From Pseudomonas sp. Irchel 3H7 (GTDB lineage: Bacteria > Pseudomonadota > Gammaproteobacteria > Pseudomonadales > Pseudomonadaceae): DNA of 64,000 bases. The notes below the pieces were generated by a model. The model saw nothing but the letters and a program-made list of their open reading frames with translations. It was not told the DNA's origin and did not search any database. Made by a program: the position numbers and the translations under genes. Numbering within the stretch: the first letter of the stretch is position 1; every line of letters begins with the position of its first letter. Positions 8,605 to 17,373 of this stretch are shown in pieces. The DNA is taken from contig NZ_FYEA01000008.1 in assembly GCF_900187605.1 (NCBI RefSeq), positions 310,001 to 374,000 on the forward strand, written 5' to 3'.

Positions 8605-11259
8605 TCAGAACTTGTAACTGACCCGCGTGTACAGCGTCCGCCCAAACGGATCGCCGTATTTCGGGTCGTAGCCGCTCTGGAACGTGTACGTCTGGTTGCT
8701 GAACGGTGGTTCGCGGTCGAACAGGTTTTTCGCGCCGAGGGTCACGCTCAGGGTCTTGCGCCAGGTGTAGGTGCCGGCCAGATCCCAGACGTTGTACGAG
8801 CCGACGTAATCGTGAGTGTCGCGATCGGAGTCGTGGTAACCGCTGGTGTAGCGGTTGGTCAGTGCGGCGCCGAACGGGCCGTAATTCCAGCTGCCGGTCA
8901 GGCTGTGCCGCCAGCGCGCCACGGCGCCCGCCGAAGCAAAGTCGCCGCCACGGAAATCGCCCAGTTTGTCGATGTAGTCGCCCTTGAGCTGTTGCTGATA
9001 GTCATAGCGAGTGACGTAAGTGCCTTGCAGGCCGATGCCGAAATTGCCGTACGGGGTGCTCGGCAGACGGTAATCGAAGCTGACGTCGACGCCGTTGGTC
9101 TTGATCTTGCCGAGGTTGGCCAGCCCGGTGACGATGTGATCGATGGAGCCGTCCGGCTTGCGGATCAGGCGATCCGGGTACAGCTCAGGATTGTCGAACA
9201 CCGCCGACTCGGGGAATTCGGCAATCTGGTTGGCGATGTCGATCCACCAGAAATCCAGCCCGGCGCTCAGGCGCTCGAACGGTTGATAGACAAACCCGAG
9301 GGTAACGTTGCGCGCGGTTTCCGGGCTCAGGTCGGTATTGCCGCCACTGGTGCGATTGAACTGCTGCGCGCAATCACGGTTGGCGATACCGCCATTGCTC
9401 GGATTGCCGCCAGCGCACAAGCGCGGATCGTTGTAGTTGGCGTTGGTAAAACTGGTGAAGGTCGGGTTGTACAACTCATACAACGAGGGCGCGCGGAACC
9501 CTTCGCTGTAGGCACCGCGCACCACCAGTTCCTTGAACGGCTGGAAGCGGAACGAATACTTCGGATTGGTGGTGCTGCCGAAGTCGCTGTACTTGTCGTG
9601 ACGCACGGCAGCGGACAGTTCGAGGCTGTCGAGCACCGGCACGTTGACCTCGGCGTACTCGGCCGAGACGCTGCGATCGCCGGCCACGCTGCCATTGGGA
9701 TCGACACCGAGGCTTTGCACGTCGCCGGCAAACTGCGCGAAATCCTGATGGAAATCTTCCTTGCGGTATTCGCCGCCCAACGCCAGTGCCGAAGGGCCGG
9801 CACCGAACCAGTCGCCGATTTCACGGCTGATGCGCCCGTCGATAGCCTTCACCCGCCCGACCGCCGTGGCGTAATCGCCGTCCACCGCGTTGGCCGCCAA
9901 CAGCGCCGAGCCGGCAGCCGTCTGCGGGCCGAACGGATTGATCACACCGTTGGCAATACCGGCACTGACGGCGCGGTCGTTGACGTAACCGTCCTGAATA
10001 CTGTTGACCACTTTGTTCTGGTTGTACGAGGCACCGAGGTTGTAATCCCAACCGACCAGCGTGCCGTCGAAACTCAGCAGCAAGCGCTGACTGGTGTTGT
10101 CGTCTTCGTGCTGGCGCGCGCCGACGGCGGTTTCGCGCCAGTTCACGTCGACCGGCTGCGTCGGGTCGAGGGCAAAGCCGTTCGGCCCCGGCGTGATGCC
10201 GTTACCCGGATAGAACGTCGTACCGGGGTTGACCTGATTACCCATCAAGGTGCCGGGGCCGATTTGCGTGCGGTTTTCGTTTTGCGCCCAGAAGTATTCG
10301 AGGCTGACGTTGTGATCGTCGGACAGCTTGCCGGTGGCTTTGGCGAAGGCCGAGGTCTTCTCCGTTTCCGGCACCAGATCGAGGTAGTTCCACAGGCTCT
10401 GCCGGCAGACGCCGTTGCGCGCCAGCAACCCCGGTGCGTTGCAGCCGGAGCCGGCCAAGGGGTTGGTGGCGTTACTGCCCTGACTCCAGTTGGCCGGCGA
10501 TGCGGTGCCGGAGGTGTAGTCGAGTCCACGGTTCGGCTGATAGTTGTAGGTGTAGCCGCGATCCTCAGCAGCAAGACGTTGCTGCTTGTCGTAGCTGACC
10601 ACGCCGAACACGTTGAAGCGATCATCCTGCAAATCACCGAAGCCCCAGCTGCCGCTGAAGTTGCGGCTTTCACCGCCACCGGAGTGCGTCGGTGTGTCGT
10701 AGTTAGTGCTGATCTGCCCTTCGGTGAGGCTGGTCTTGGTGATGAAGTTGATCACTCCGCCAATCGCATCAGTGCCGTACAACGCCGAGGCACCATCGCG
10801 CAGCACTTCCACGCGGTCAATGGCGGCAAACGGAATGGTGTTGAGGTCAACACCCGAGCCATTGATCGCGTTGGTCGCGTTGTTGCTCAGGCGGCGACCG
10901 TTGAGCAGCACCAGCGTCTTGTTCGGGCCGATGCCACGCAAGTCTGCATAGGACGCGCCGCCACTGCTCGAACCCACCGAACGTCCGGAGCCAACCGAAG
11001 ACTGGTTGGCGGAAATGCGGCTGACCAGTTCCTCGGTGGTGGTGACGCCCTGCTCGCGCAACTCTTCGACGCGCAGGATGGTGACCGGTACCGCTGTTTC
11101 TGCATCGACCCGGCGAATTGCCGTCCCCGTGACTTCGACACGCTGCAGTTGAGTGGTCGGTTCGGTTGCCGTGCTATCAGCGGCGATGGCCGGCAGCGTG
11201 TTGATTGCCAGCAGCAAGGCCAGGCTCAAAGGTGATTTGACGGGTGAAAACTGAATCAT
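8605..11259 (-). CDS. TonB-dependent outer-membrane receptor
   Basis: An 884-residue receptor. A signal peptide (about 1-26, ending LPAIAA) is followed by a possible TonB-box region (LQRVEVTGTAIRR), a plug domain with NKTLVLLNGRRLSNNA and ASALYGTDAIGGVINFITK, and a 22-strand-type barrel ending in a C-terminal aromatic (TRVSYKF). It lacks an STN domain, unlike the receptor at 12625. The substrate is unknown; the plug style resembles receptors for peptides, sugars or complex metallophores more than the classic pyoverdine receptors. It lies directly upstream of yejABEF and shares a leader motif with it, so the two may handle the same ligand. Confidence 0.92.
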   Translation of the reverse strand: MIQFSPVKSPLSLALLLAINTLPAIAADSTATEPTTQLQRVEVTGTAIRRVDAETAVPVTILRVEELREQGVTTTEELVSRISANQSSVGSGRSVGSSSGGASYADLRGIGPNKTLVLLNGRRLSNNATNAINGSGVDLNTIPFAAIDRVEVLRDGASALYGTDAIGGVINFITKTSLTEGQISTNYDTPTHSGGGESRNFSGSWGFGDLQDDRFNVFGVVSYDKQQRLAAEDRGYTYNYQPNRGLDYTSGTASPANWSQGSNATNPLAGSGCNAPGLLARNGVCRQSLWNYLDLVPETEKTSAFAKATGKLSDDHNVSLEYFWAQNENRTQIGPGTLMGNQVNPGTTFYPGNGITPGPNGFALDPTQPVDVNWRETAVGARQHEDDNTSQRLLLSFDGTLVGWDYNLGASYNQNKVVNSIQDGYVNDRAVSAGIANGVINPFGPQTAAGSALLAANAVDGDYATAVGRVKAIDGRISREIGDWFGAGPSALALGGEYRKEDFHQDFAQFAGDVQSLGVDPNGSVAGDRSVSAEYAEVNVPVLDSLELSAAVRHDKYSDFGSTTNPKYSFRFQPFKELVVRGAYSEGFRAPSLYELYNPTFTSFTNANYNDPRLCAGGNPSNGGIANRDCAQQFNRTSGGNTDLSPETARNVTLGFVYQPFERLSAGLDFWWIDIANQIAEFPESAVFDNPELYPDRLIRKPDGSIDHIVTGLANLGKIKTNGVDVSFDYRLPSTPYGNFGIGLQGTYVTRYDYQQQLKGDYIDKLGDFRGGDFASAGAVARWRHSLTGSWNYGPFGAALTNRYTSGYHDSDRDTHDYVGSYNVWDLAGTYTWRKTLSVTLGAKNLFDREPPFSNQTYTFQSGYDPKYGDPFGRTLYTRVSYKF

Positions 11260-11267
11260 GAACAGCC

Positions 11268-11296
11268 ATCCCTGCGTTTTGGTTTATGCAGGGATG
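11268..11296 (-). promoter_or_regulatory. Leader hairpin of TonB receptor gene
   Basis: A perfect 9-base inverted repeat (CATCCCTGC / GCAGGGATG, 11-base loop) ends 8 bases before the ATG. Its 3' arm contains the only SD-like AGGG, so folding would hide the ribosome site. A related hairpin precedes the other receptor gene. Confidence 0.5.
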
Positions 11297-11314
11297 TGCG
11301 ATGACGAATCAGGA

Positions 11315-11333
11315 TTTATAGAGGACGGTTTAG
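11315..11333 (-). promoter_or_regulatory. Shared regulon motif upstream of TonB receptor
   Basis: The coding strand reads CTAA, 8 bases, CTATAAA, exactly 56 bases before the ATG at 11259. The copy before the STN receptor gene stands at the same distance. It probably marks promoters used by the neighbouring ECF sigma factor, which is inference. Confidence 0.6.
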
Positions 11334-11377
11334 ACCGTTGGGTGATGAGGTTATGCAAAAAATGCCATGCCTCAGTA

Positions 11378-11881
11378 TCAAGCCAATGCCACTTCCTTCA
11401 ACAAGCGGGTATCCAGCCCGAAACGCTCCTGAGAGATCATCTTGAACTGCCCCTCTGCCAGATCGCAACTCACCAGCAAATTCCACGAATGCCGGGTTGC
11501 CGCTGATGGGATCAGTACAAATGGATGCTCAGCCAGCAAAGCGTCGGCAAACCGCTGTTGATTGGGTGAAGGCGGTGCTGGACTCAGCCAGTAAGGATTC
11601 GGCACCTCTTCCGGCTGTACGATTCTGACCCTTGCGTCGCTGATAACTTCAAAGCAGGTCAGTACATAAGGCTCCTTGTCCAGCACATCAAAACTGCGAT
11701 TAGCGGCCACCTCCAGAATGGCAGAGGACGGATCGACTGAGGCGTAAACGACACGCCGGCCGGGTGCATTCCACCGGCCTCCGTTCACCTCTGAACCAAT
11801 CCCGCTGTCCCACGTACATCGGTATACCTCGGGATCCAGTCGCCACGCATACCAACGTTCATCCCAGGGCAAGGGATTCAT
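11378..11881 (-). CDS. RES-domain toxin
   Basis: A 167-residue RES-family protein. The family hallmarks are visible: an Arg-rich start (WYAWRLDPEVYR), GGRWNAPGRRVVYAS, the conserved Glu in SSAILEVAA, and a later Ser in HSWNLLVS. RES toxins are known to degrade NAD+ (as in MbcT and the Xre-RES family). The start MNPLPWDERW was chosen because its ATG overlaps the antitoxin stop by 4 bases (ATGA). Together with the upstream Xre/DUF2384 gene it forms a type II toxin-antitoxin pair, lying between two TonB receptor genes. Confidence 0.9.
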   Translation of the reverse strand: MNPLPWDERWYAWRLDPEVYRCTWDSGIGSEVNGGRWNAPGRRVVYASVDPSSAILEVAANRSFDVLDKEPYVLTCFEVISDARVRIVQPEEVPNPYWLSPAPPSPNQQRFADALLAEHPFVLIPSAATRHSWNLLVSCDLAEGQFKMISQERFGLDTRLLKEVALA

Positions 11882-12354
11882 GGAGTAACCCCGTAAATGA
11901 GCCGACCCAAATGTTGCTCCACCCTCTGGAAACCCAGTGGGTGTCGGGTCAACTCCAACGGCACGTGGCCGTTCAGGTAAGGGGTGGGCTTCTGCATCCA
12001 CTCCTCCGCCCGTGGCTGTCCCCCGAATGCCCGAATGGCCATTTCCAGCACCAATGCGTATTGGTAGGCGACGACACTCTGCTGCGGGTCAAGCCGTACC
12101 GGATTGCCCTCCTTCAGGAGACGGCGCACGGTTCTGACAGATTTGCCGGTGATACGCTTGACCATGTCGCCTTGCAGATATAGCTCGGAGGTTGAAAGCA
12201 TGTTGACGACGTCGCTCAATTCAAAGCCCTGGTCAGTCAGGTGGACGATCAGCAAGGCATCGTCGTCTATGTTCTGGCCGTTCACGAGCAACTCGACAGG
12301 TTTTCCGTCGGCCTTTTTCAGCCCCGTGAGCCGAGGTGTTTGTACTGTGGGCAT
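11878..12354 (-). CDS. Xre/MbcA/ParS-type antitoxin (DUF2384)
   Basis: This 158-residue protein is the partner of the RES toxin. Its middle carries a Xre-like helix region (LSDVVNMLSTSELYLQGDMV, GKSVRTVRRLLKEG), and the C-terminal half matches DUF2384, including AIRAFGGQPRAEEWMQKP and LGFQRVEQHLGRLIYG. In this family the last domain caps the toxin active site and the complex represses its own promoter. The start MPTVQTPR was chosen for a GGAGG eight bases upstream; a longer start at 12450 with AAGGA also exists. The stop overlaps the toxin start. Confidence 0.88.
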   Translation of the reverse strand: MPTVQTPRLTGLKKADGKPVELLVNGQNIDDDALLIVHLTDQGFELSDVVNMLSTSELYLQGDMVKRITGKSVRTVRRLLKEGNPVRLDPQQSVVAYQYALVLEMAIRAFGGQPRAEEWMQKPTPYLNGHVPLELTRHPLGFQRVEQHLGRLIYGVTP

Positions 12355-12428
12355 CGCAACATCCTCCATAGGGCACCTGGCGCGATCATCGCGCCAAAAA
12401 TACCGATGAGAATAAGCAGGCGTTTCAT
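12318..12428 (-). CDS. Possible small hydrophobic peptide ORF
   Basis: A 36-codon frame overlaps the antitoxin start in another frame. It begins MKRLLILIGIFGAMIAPGAL, a clear membrane-like segment, and ends with a basic tail. The SD is weak (CGAG). It could be a chance frame in the antitoxin leader; nothing else supports it. The rest of the 12429-12624 gap shows no clear feature. Confidence 0.2.
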   Translation of the reverse strand: MKRLLILIGIFGAMIAPGALWRMLRCPQYKHLGSRG

Positions 12429-12624
12429 GCTCGATGTGAGGGGTACGCATAATCGATCCTTTATCTGGGAGCCTGAGCGTTCAAGCCGCTCAGCGACTTC
12501 AATGTCAGGTCCGATGCTATAGGTCGCGCTTCCGACGACCAACCTGAAAAAGTCGTCGGAAATATCCCCTGCTTGCCGCAAAAATCGCCAATTTCCGTAG
12601 GACGTAAACGCGAAATTCCAGCCA

Positions 12625-15534
12625 TCAGCCGCCGAAGTGATAACTCACATCGAGCCACCATTGCCGTCCGTACGGGTCATAGTTGCCAGTCGGGTAGTAC
12701 GGCCACCCCGCCGAGTCGTCGTGTTTAACCTGATCAAGCACGTTGTTCACGGTCAGGCCAACACTCGCCCGATCATTGAGTTTGTAACGCGCACTGGCGT
12801 TGAACACTGTCCACGGCGACAGGCGCCCGTCCCCCGCACCGTTGGTGACCGAACCGTAACGAATGCCCATCAGCGTCGCCGTGGCTTTCTGATAATCCCA
12901 GGTCAGGCTGGCGTTGACCTTGCTGCGCCAGTCGTAGTTGGTGCGTGAGGTGCGCCAGTCTTGTGTCGGCGCCTCTTCCGATTCCTTGTAGTAATGCGAC
13001 AGCACCAGGGTGTAGCCCAGCGCCGAACTGAACGCACCGTACTGCCCGGCGCCCCAGCGGATGTTGCTTTTGAAGTCCAGACCACTGACCCGCTCGCTGG
13101 CGGCGTTGATCGCGTTGACCCGCACGCGATTCAGCTGGTTCGGATCGACCGCCGCATTGCCGGCGTTGCGATCGATGCGCGCCAGCGTCGATTGGCAATT
13201 GGCCGAGTTGATGTCCTGAGTGCCATTGCGGCACTCGTTCTCTTGTTGCAGCAAGCGGTTTTCATCGACGGTGGTCAGCAGATCGTCGATCTCCACGCGC
13301 CAGAAATCCGTGGAGAAATCGAAGTTGCGCGACGGCGACCAGACAAACCCGTAGGTCCAGGATTTGCCGCGTTCCGACTCCAGGTTCGCCGTGCCGCTCT
13401 GGGTGTAGTCAACGCGCCCGCGTTCACAGGCACCCTCCACGCCCTGGCTGCAACCGTAGTAATCGATTTGCGCCGGGTAGTAGCCGTTGCTGTCGGACTG
13501 ATAGATGTAGTTCAGGTCCGGCGCACGGAAACTGGTGCCGTAACTGCCGCGCAGCAACAGGCTGGTCACCGGGCGCCATTCCAGCCCGAGGTTGTAGGTT
13601 TTCTGCTGCTCGGTGCGGCCACTGAACTTGTATTGATCCCAGCGCCCGGCGGCAGTCGCCAGAATCGTGTCGGTGACCGGAATGCTGAACTCGCCGCCCG
13701 CCGCATAACGCTTGCGCGAGCCCCCGGAGCTTTGCTGTGGGCTTACGCCGTAGAACGTGCCGTCGTTGAGGCCGTCATCCGGATCGACACGGTATTCCTG
13801 CTTGCCCGCCTCCAGCACCCCGGCGAAGCCCACCGGACCGGCCGGCAGATCGAACAGATCACCGTTGACCGAAGCGTTGTAGCTGGTCGATACCGACTTG
13901 CTGCTCTGGGTCAGGTTGCCGCGAAACTGCTGCCACTCCTGCGGCGTCAGTGGCCGGTCGAGCCGCGAGGCGTCCGGGGCGAACACCGGATAACCGCCGC
14001 TCACACCCAACTGCGGACCGAGGTAGAAATCCTGAATCGATGCCAGCGGCGTGTAGCGAGTGGTTCTGACGCTGCGATACTCCGAGCGATTGGCCGCCAG
14101 ATCGTAACTCCAGCCAGTGTCGGCGATCTTGTCCGAGAGGCCGAGGGTGCCGGTCCACGAGGTATCGCGCCACTTACTGTTATTGCTGGTGCGTCCGCCG
14201 ATCTCTTCCTCACCGAAACGGCGATACCAGCGTTCCAGATTGCCGCTGTTCTGGTTGATGAAGTCCGGCGAGGTGAAGGTCGGCCCGCGTGTGTTGTTCT
14301 GGATGTGGTCGAGGCCGTACATCAAATCGGCGAAGACCTGACCGCTGTCACTGAAATGCCAGGTGCCACGGGTGTAGCCGTCGTAGTTTTCTTTCTGGGT
14401 CTGCACGGTCCAGTAATCGTTGTACATCTGGTCGGTACGGCAGCGCCCGCCACTGTTGACCAGTTTGTTGTCGAAGGTGCCCTGATAGGCGCCGCAACCT
14501 GGTCCCAGATAGCGACTGTTACTCAAGTCGCGGCGGTAACCGACGTCCGCCAGCGGGCCGTTTTGCATAAAGCCACGGTCATCGGCCCAGATTGGATCGC
14601 GGTTAGTCAGCTCCAGGCCAAACAAACCGTCGAAGTCGCCCCAACTGCCGCCGCCACTGATCTGCAAACGCTGGTTGTCACCGCCGCCGCGCTCACTGGT
14701 GCCGCCCTTGAGATTGACGTCGACGCCGTTGATCTTGTCCTTGAGGATGATGTTGACCACCCCGGCGATCGCGTCCGAGCCGTAAATCGCCGAGGCGCCG
14801 CTGCTGAGGATTTCGATGCGTTCGATGACCGCCGACGGAATGTTCGCCAGGTTGGTGAAGTTGACCTTGCCGTCGTATGGCGTCGGGTAATCGGCCACGC
14901 GACGGCCATTGATCAACACCAGCGTATGGTTCGGGCCGAGGCCGCGCAGGTTGAGTGCACTGGCCGCCGGTTGCCAGGTATTGCCGTAATCTTCGCCTTG
15001 GGTCATGCCGGTGTTTTGCGTTTGTGTGGCCAGGGCGTCGTAGACGTTTTTGTAGCCGCGCGCTTCCATTTCTTCGTGGGTGATGACGTTGACCGGCGTG
15101 GCGCCATCGCTTTGCGCGCGTGCAATGCGCGAGCCGGTGACGGTGATTTTTTCCATGCGGTAATCGGCGCTGGTGACCGGTGCCACGGCAGTGACTTTCA
15201 CCGGCGCATCGGCTGCGCGAACGGTCAGCCCCTGAGCGCTTTGCTCGACTTGCAGGCCGCTGCCGAGCAAAGCCTTTTCCACTGCCTGACGACCGCCCAA
15301 CGCCCCGCGCACCGCCGCGCTGCGTTTGCCCTGCACCAGCTCCTGACTGAAGGAAATCGGTACACCGCTCTGTCGCGAGATGCCCAGCAGCACTTCGTCG
15401 AGCGGTCCGCTAGCGATGTCGAAGGTGAACACCGCCGCAGCAGGTTCCTGAGCGACTGCCGCCAGTGGACTGAGGCCCAGCGCCAAGGCAGCGGCGAGGG
15501 TCAATCGAGGTAATTGTTGTTTGAATGAGAACAT
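12625..15534 (-). CDS. TonB-dependent receptor with STN signalling domain
   Basis: A 969-residue outer-membrane receptor. A signal peptide (1-28, ending AAVAQ) is followed by an STN domain (about 35-110: FTFDIASGPLDEVLLGISRQ, then AVEKALLGSGLQVEQ). Next come a TonB-box area (MEKITVTGSRIARAQ), a plug with NHTLVLINGRRVADY and ASAIYGSDAIAGVVNIILK, and a barrel ending WWLDVSYHFGG. STN receptors signal ligand binding to a FecR protein, which controls an ECF sigma factor. Both partners are encoded directly upstream (15626 and 16570), so this is a complete cell-surface signalling system. Ligand unknown. The two glycines after the final Phe are slightly unusual. Confidence 0.93.
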   Translation of the reverse strand: MFSFKQQLPRLTLAAALALGLSPLAAVAQEPAAAVFTFDIASGPLDEVLLGISRQSGVPISFSQELVQGKRSAAVRGALGGRQAVEKALLGSGLQVEQSAQGLTVRAADAPVKVTAVAPVTSADYRMEKITVTGSRIARAQSDGATPVNVITHEEMEARGYKNVYDALATQTQNTGMTQGEDYGNTWQPAASALNLRGLGPNHTLVLINGRRVADYPTPYDGKVNFTNLANIPSAVIERIEILSSGASAIYGSDAIAGVVNIILKDKINGVDVNLKGGTSERGGGDNQRLQISGGGSWGDFDGLFGLELTNRDPIWADDRGFMQNGPLADVGYRRDLSNSRYLGPGCGAYQGTFDNKLVNSGGRCRTDQMYNDYWTVQTQKENYDGYTRGTWHFSDSGQVFADLMYGLDHIQNNTRGPTFTSPDFINQNSGNLERWYRRFGEEEIGGRTSNNSKWRDTSWTGTLGLSDKIADTGWSYDLAANRSEYRSVRTTRYTPLASIQDFYLGPQLGVSGGYPVFAPDASRLDRPLTPQEWQQFRGNLTQSSKSVSTSYNASVNGDLFDLPAGPVGFAGVLEAGKQEYRVDPDDGLNDGTFYGVSPQQSSGGSRKRYAAGGEFSIPVTDTILATAAGRWDQYKFSGRTEQQKTYNLGLEWRPVTSLLLRGSYGTSFRAPDLNYIYQSDSNGYYPAQIDYYGCSQGVEGACERGRVDYTQSGTANLESERGKSWTYGFVWSPSRNFDFSTDFWRVEIDDLLTTVDENRLLQQENECRNGTQDINSANCQSTLARIDRNAGNAAVDPNQLNRVRVNAINAASERVSGLDFKSNIRWGAGQYGAFSSALGYTLVLSHYYKESEEAPTQDWRTSRTNYDWRSKVNASLTWDYQKATATLMGIRYGSVTNGAGDGRLSPWTVFNASARYKLNDRASVGLTVNNVLDQVKHDDSAGWPYYPTGNYDPYGRQWWLDVSYHFGG

Positions 15535-15542
15535 CGAAGGGT

Positions 15543-15569
15543 TTCCCTGTTGGAGGCATCTGCAGGGAA
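15543..15569 (-). promoter_or_regulatory. Leader hairpin of STN receptor gene
   Basis: A 7-base inverted repeat (TTCCCTG / CAGGGAA, 13-base loop) ends 8 bases before the ATG. Its arms carry the same CCCTG/CAGGG core as the hairpin in front of the other receptor gene and include the SD-like AGGGA. Confidence 0.45.
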
Positions 15570-15589
15570 TGAGCAGCGGGCCGGCGCTT

Positions 15590-15608
15590 TTTATAGGGCG
15601 GCGATTAG
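15590..15608 (-). promoter_or_regulatory. Shared regulon motif upstream of STN receptor
   Basis: The coding strand reads CTAA, 8 bases, CTATAAA, exactly 56 bases before the ATG at 15534. It matches the copies at 11315 and 8459 in both blocks and in spacing. Confidence 0.6.
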
Positions 15609-15625
15609 GCCAAGAAGTTATGGAT

Positions 15626-16573
15626 TTATAACCGCGCGTCGACGCTGACCCAGTACGGGTTGTGCCAGGTCACGCGGATCGGCAGCGAGTGCTCCAGCAG
15701 TTGCAGGGTGCGATCACTGTCGTCGAGCGGATACAGCCCGCTGAGGCGCAGATCGGCAACTTCCGGACTCAGATGCAAAATGCCGCGACGGTAACGGCGC
15801 AGGCTGTCGATGACCTCGCGCAGAGGCCGGTCGCGGACTTCCAGGCGCCCCTGCACCCAGGCACTTTCCTGGCCGTTGCTGCGCTCCAGCGCCAGCAACC
15901 CGGCACCGTTGAACAGCAGACTTTCGCCGGCCGCCACCACTTGCCGCGCGCCACCTGCGGTGACTACTTCAACTTGCGAATGAAGCATCACCAATCGCGT
16001 CGCCTCCTCGCTGTACTGCACGAGAAACTTCGTCCCCAGTGCACGCATGCGACCGTGCCCGGTCTCGACCACAAAGGGCCGCGCCGATTCTTTGGCCACG
16101 TCGACCAACAATTCACCACTGCGCAACGCGAGCAGTCGTTGCTGGCCGTCAAACAAAGGCACCACACGACTGCGCGCATTGAGCGCCAACGCACTGCCGT
16201 CGGCCAAGGTGAAGTCACGTCGCTCGCCGGTTCCGGTCGACAACTCCCCCGCCTCCGGCAGCCAGCCGTAACGCCGTCCGAGCAACCCGGCCAACAGCGC
16301 AATGCCGAGCACACTCAAACTGCCGCTGATAAAGCGTCGCCGACTCGACGGCGCATTGAGACTGTGCAGCAGGCTGTTGCGCGGCACGTTGCGCAGGCTC
16401 GGGTTACGCAGCAGATTGAGGCCGCCGCCCATTTGATCGATAACCTGCTGATGCCGAGGATCAGCAACACGCCAAGCCTCGAATGCGGCCCGCTCGGCCA
16501 TGCCCGCCTCGCCCGATTGCAGCAACGCCAACCATTGCGCCGCCTCGTCGATCACCGCTTCGTCCGGCCTCAT
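15626..16573 (-). CDS. FecR-family anti-sigma regulator
   Basis: A 315-residue FecR-type protein. Residues 1-60 form the DUF4880 cytoplasmic part (DEAAQWLALLQSGEAG, FEAWRVADPRHQQVIDQM) that binds the sigma factor. One membrane segment lies at about 80-99 (GSLSVLGIALLAGLLG), then the periplasmic FecR domain (FTLADGSALALNARSRV, ALGTKFLV) and a C-terminal part that would meet the STN domain (DRPLREVIDSLRRYRRGILH). Its ATG overlaps the sigma gene stop by 4 bases. It transmits the receptor signal to the sigma factor at 16570. Confidence 0.93.
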   Translation of the reverse strand: MRPDEAVIDEAAQWLALLQSGEAGMAERAAFEAWRVADPRHQQVIDQMGGGLNLLRNPSLRNVPRNSLLHSLNAPSSRRRFISGSLSVLGIALLAGLLGRRYGWLPEAGELSTGTGERRDFTLADGSALALNARSRVVPLFDGQQRLLALRSGELLVDVAKESARPFVVETGHGRMRALGTKFLVQYSEEATRLVMLHSQVEVVTAGGARQVVAAGESLLFNGAGLLALERSNGQESAWVQGRLEVRDRPLREVIDSLRRYRRGILHLSPEVADLRLSGLYPLDDSDRTLQLLEHSLPIRVTWHNPYWVSVDARL

Positions 16574-17076
16574 GCCTGCATCGCCTGATAGCAGCGCTTG
16601 AACGCTTCGACCATGTATTGCTGTACGCGGCTGGTGGAGACACCGAGGCGCTCGCCGATCTCGCTGTAAGTCAAACCGTCGAGTTGATGGTAGAGAAACG
16701 CCGCTTTTGCCTTGGCCGACAGCCCATTGAGCAGGCGATCGACCGCCAGCAGTGCTTCGATCACCAGCGCGCGTTCTTCCGGGGACGGATGCACCGGCTC
16801 GGGCGCGAGCGCCAGACTGTCCAGATAAGCGCGTTCAAGGTCCTGACGGCGCCAACCTTCGTACACCAGCCGCCGGGCGATGGTGGTCAGCAGCGCGCGT
16901 GGCTCACGAATGGCCGTGGGGTCCGGCAGTGCCAATACCCGCAAAAAGGTTTCCGAGGCAATGTCTTGCGCACTGTGCGGGCAACCCAGCGTGCGGCCAA
17001 CGGCAGCGCACAGCCAGCGATAGTCCTTTTGGAACATCTGCCCGATGATCTGGTAATGCGGGTTGTACCCACCCAT
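16570..17076 (-). CDS. ECF sigma factor, FecI type
   Basis: A 168-residue extracytoplasmic-function sigma factor. Region 2 is seen in QDIASETFLRVLALPDP and region 4 in GLTYSEIGERLGVSTSRVQQ. The start MGGYNPHYQ was chosen for a GGGAG seven bases upstream; the frame stays open further, but that part is not sigma-like. It is the first gene of the sigma-FecR-receptor set and probably drives the receptor genes through the motif at 15590 and its copies. The 297 bases between this gene and hypX hold the two divergent promoters; I see no convincing Fur box there. Confidence 0.92.
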   Translation of the reverse strand: MGGYNPHYQIIGQMFQKDYRWLCAAVGRTLGCPHSAQDIASETFLRVLALPDPTAIREPRALLTTIARRLVYEGWRRQDLERAYLDSLALAPEPVHPSPEERALVIEALLAVDRLLNGLSAKAKAAFLYHQLDGLTYSEIGERLGVSTSRVQQYMVEAFKRCYQAMQA

Positions 17077-17373
17077 GCCTTGCTCCCTGAAACGGGTCCC
17101 ACCCGCTGCGAAAAACCATCGTTCTGCCGGGATCGTCCGGCTCTGATCAGGCGCGACTGTGCAATAGCCTCGAAGACATTTGAAGTAATAAAAAATCAGC
17201 ACAAGCAAACCATTGAGCATAAGGCGTTTGGTCGCCGCAGAAACATTGGCTGACACAACGTTGACCTCGGTCACTGGCGCGTGGCCGGCCACTGATTAAT
17301 CTCGCGGCTCCATCGAAAGCCAAGGACGGCTCAGCGAGAGCCCGTGGCTGAATCCACTCAAGGAAGAGCAAGC

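Noticed and set aside
8812..11235. Open frame of 807 codons on the plus strand
   Set aside because: It is the antisense of the TonB receptor gene; high GC third positions keep the opposite strand open, and its residues are low-complexity Arg/Val/Ala without a domain.
12961..15513. Open frame of 850 codons on the plus strand
   Set aside because: Antisense shadow of the STN TonB receptor, which has a full domain order, signal peptide and barrel end.
17077..17373. Fur box in front of the ECF sigma gene
   Set aside because: The region is AT-rich in places, but I could not find a convincing GATAATGATAATCATTATC-like match.
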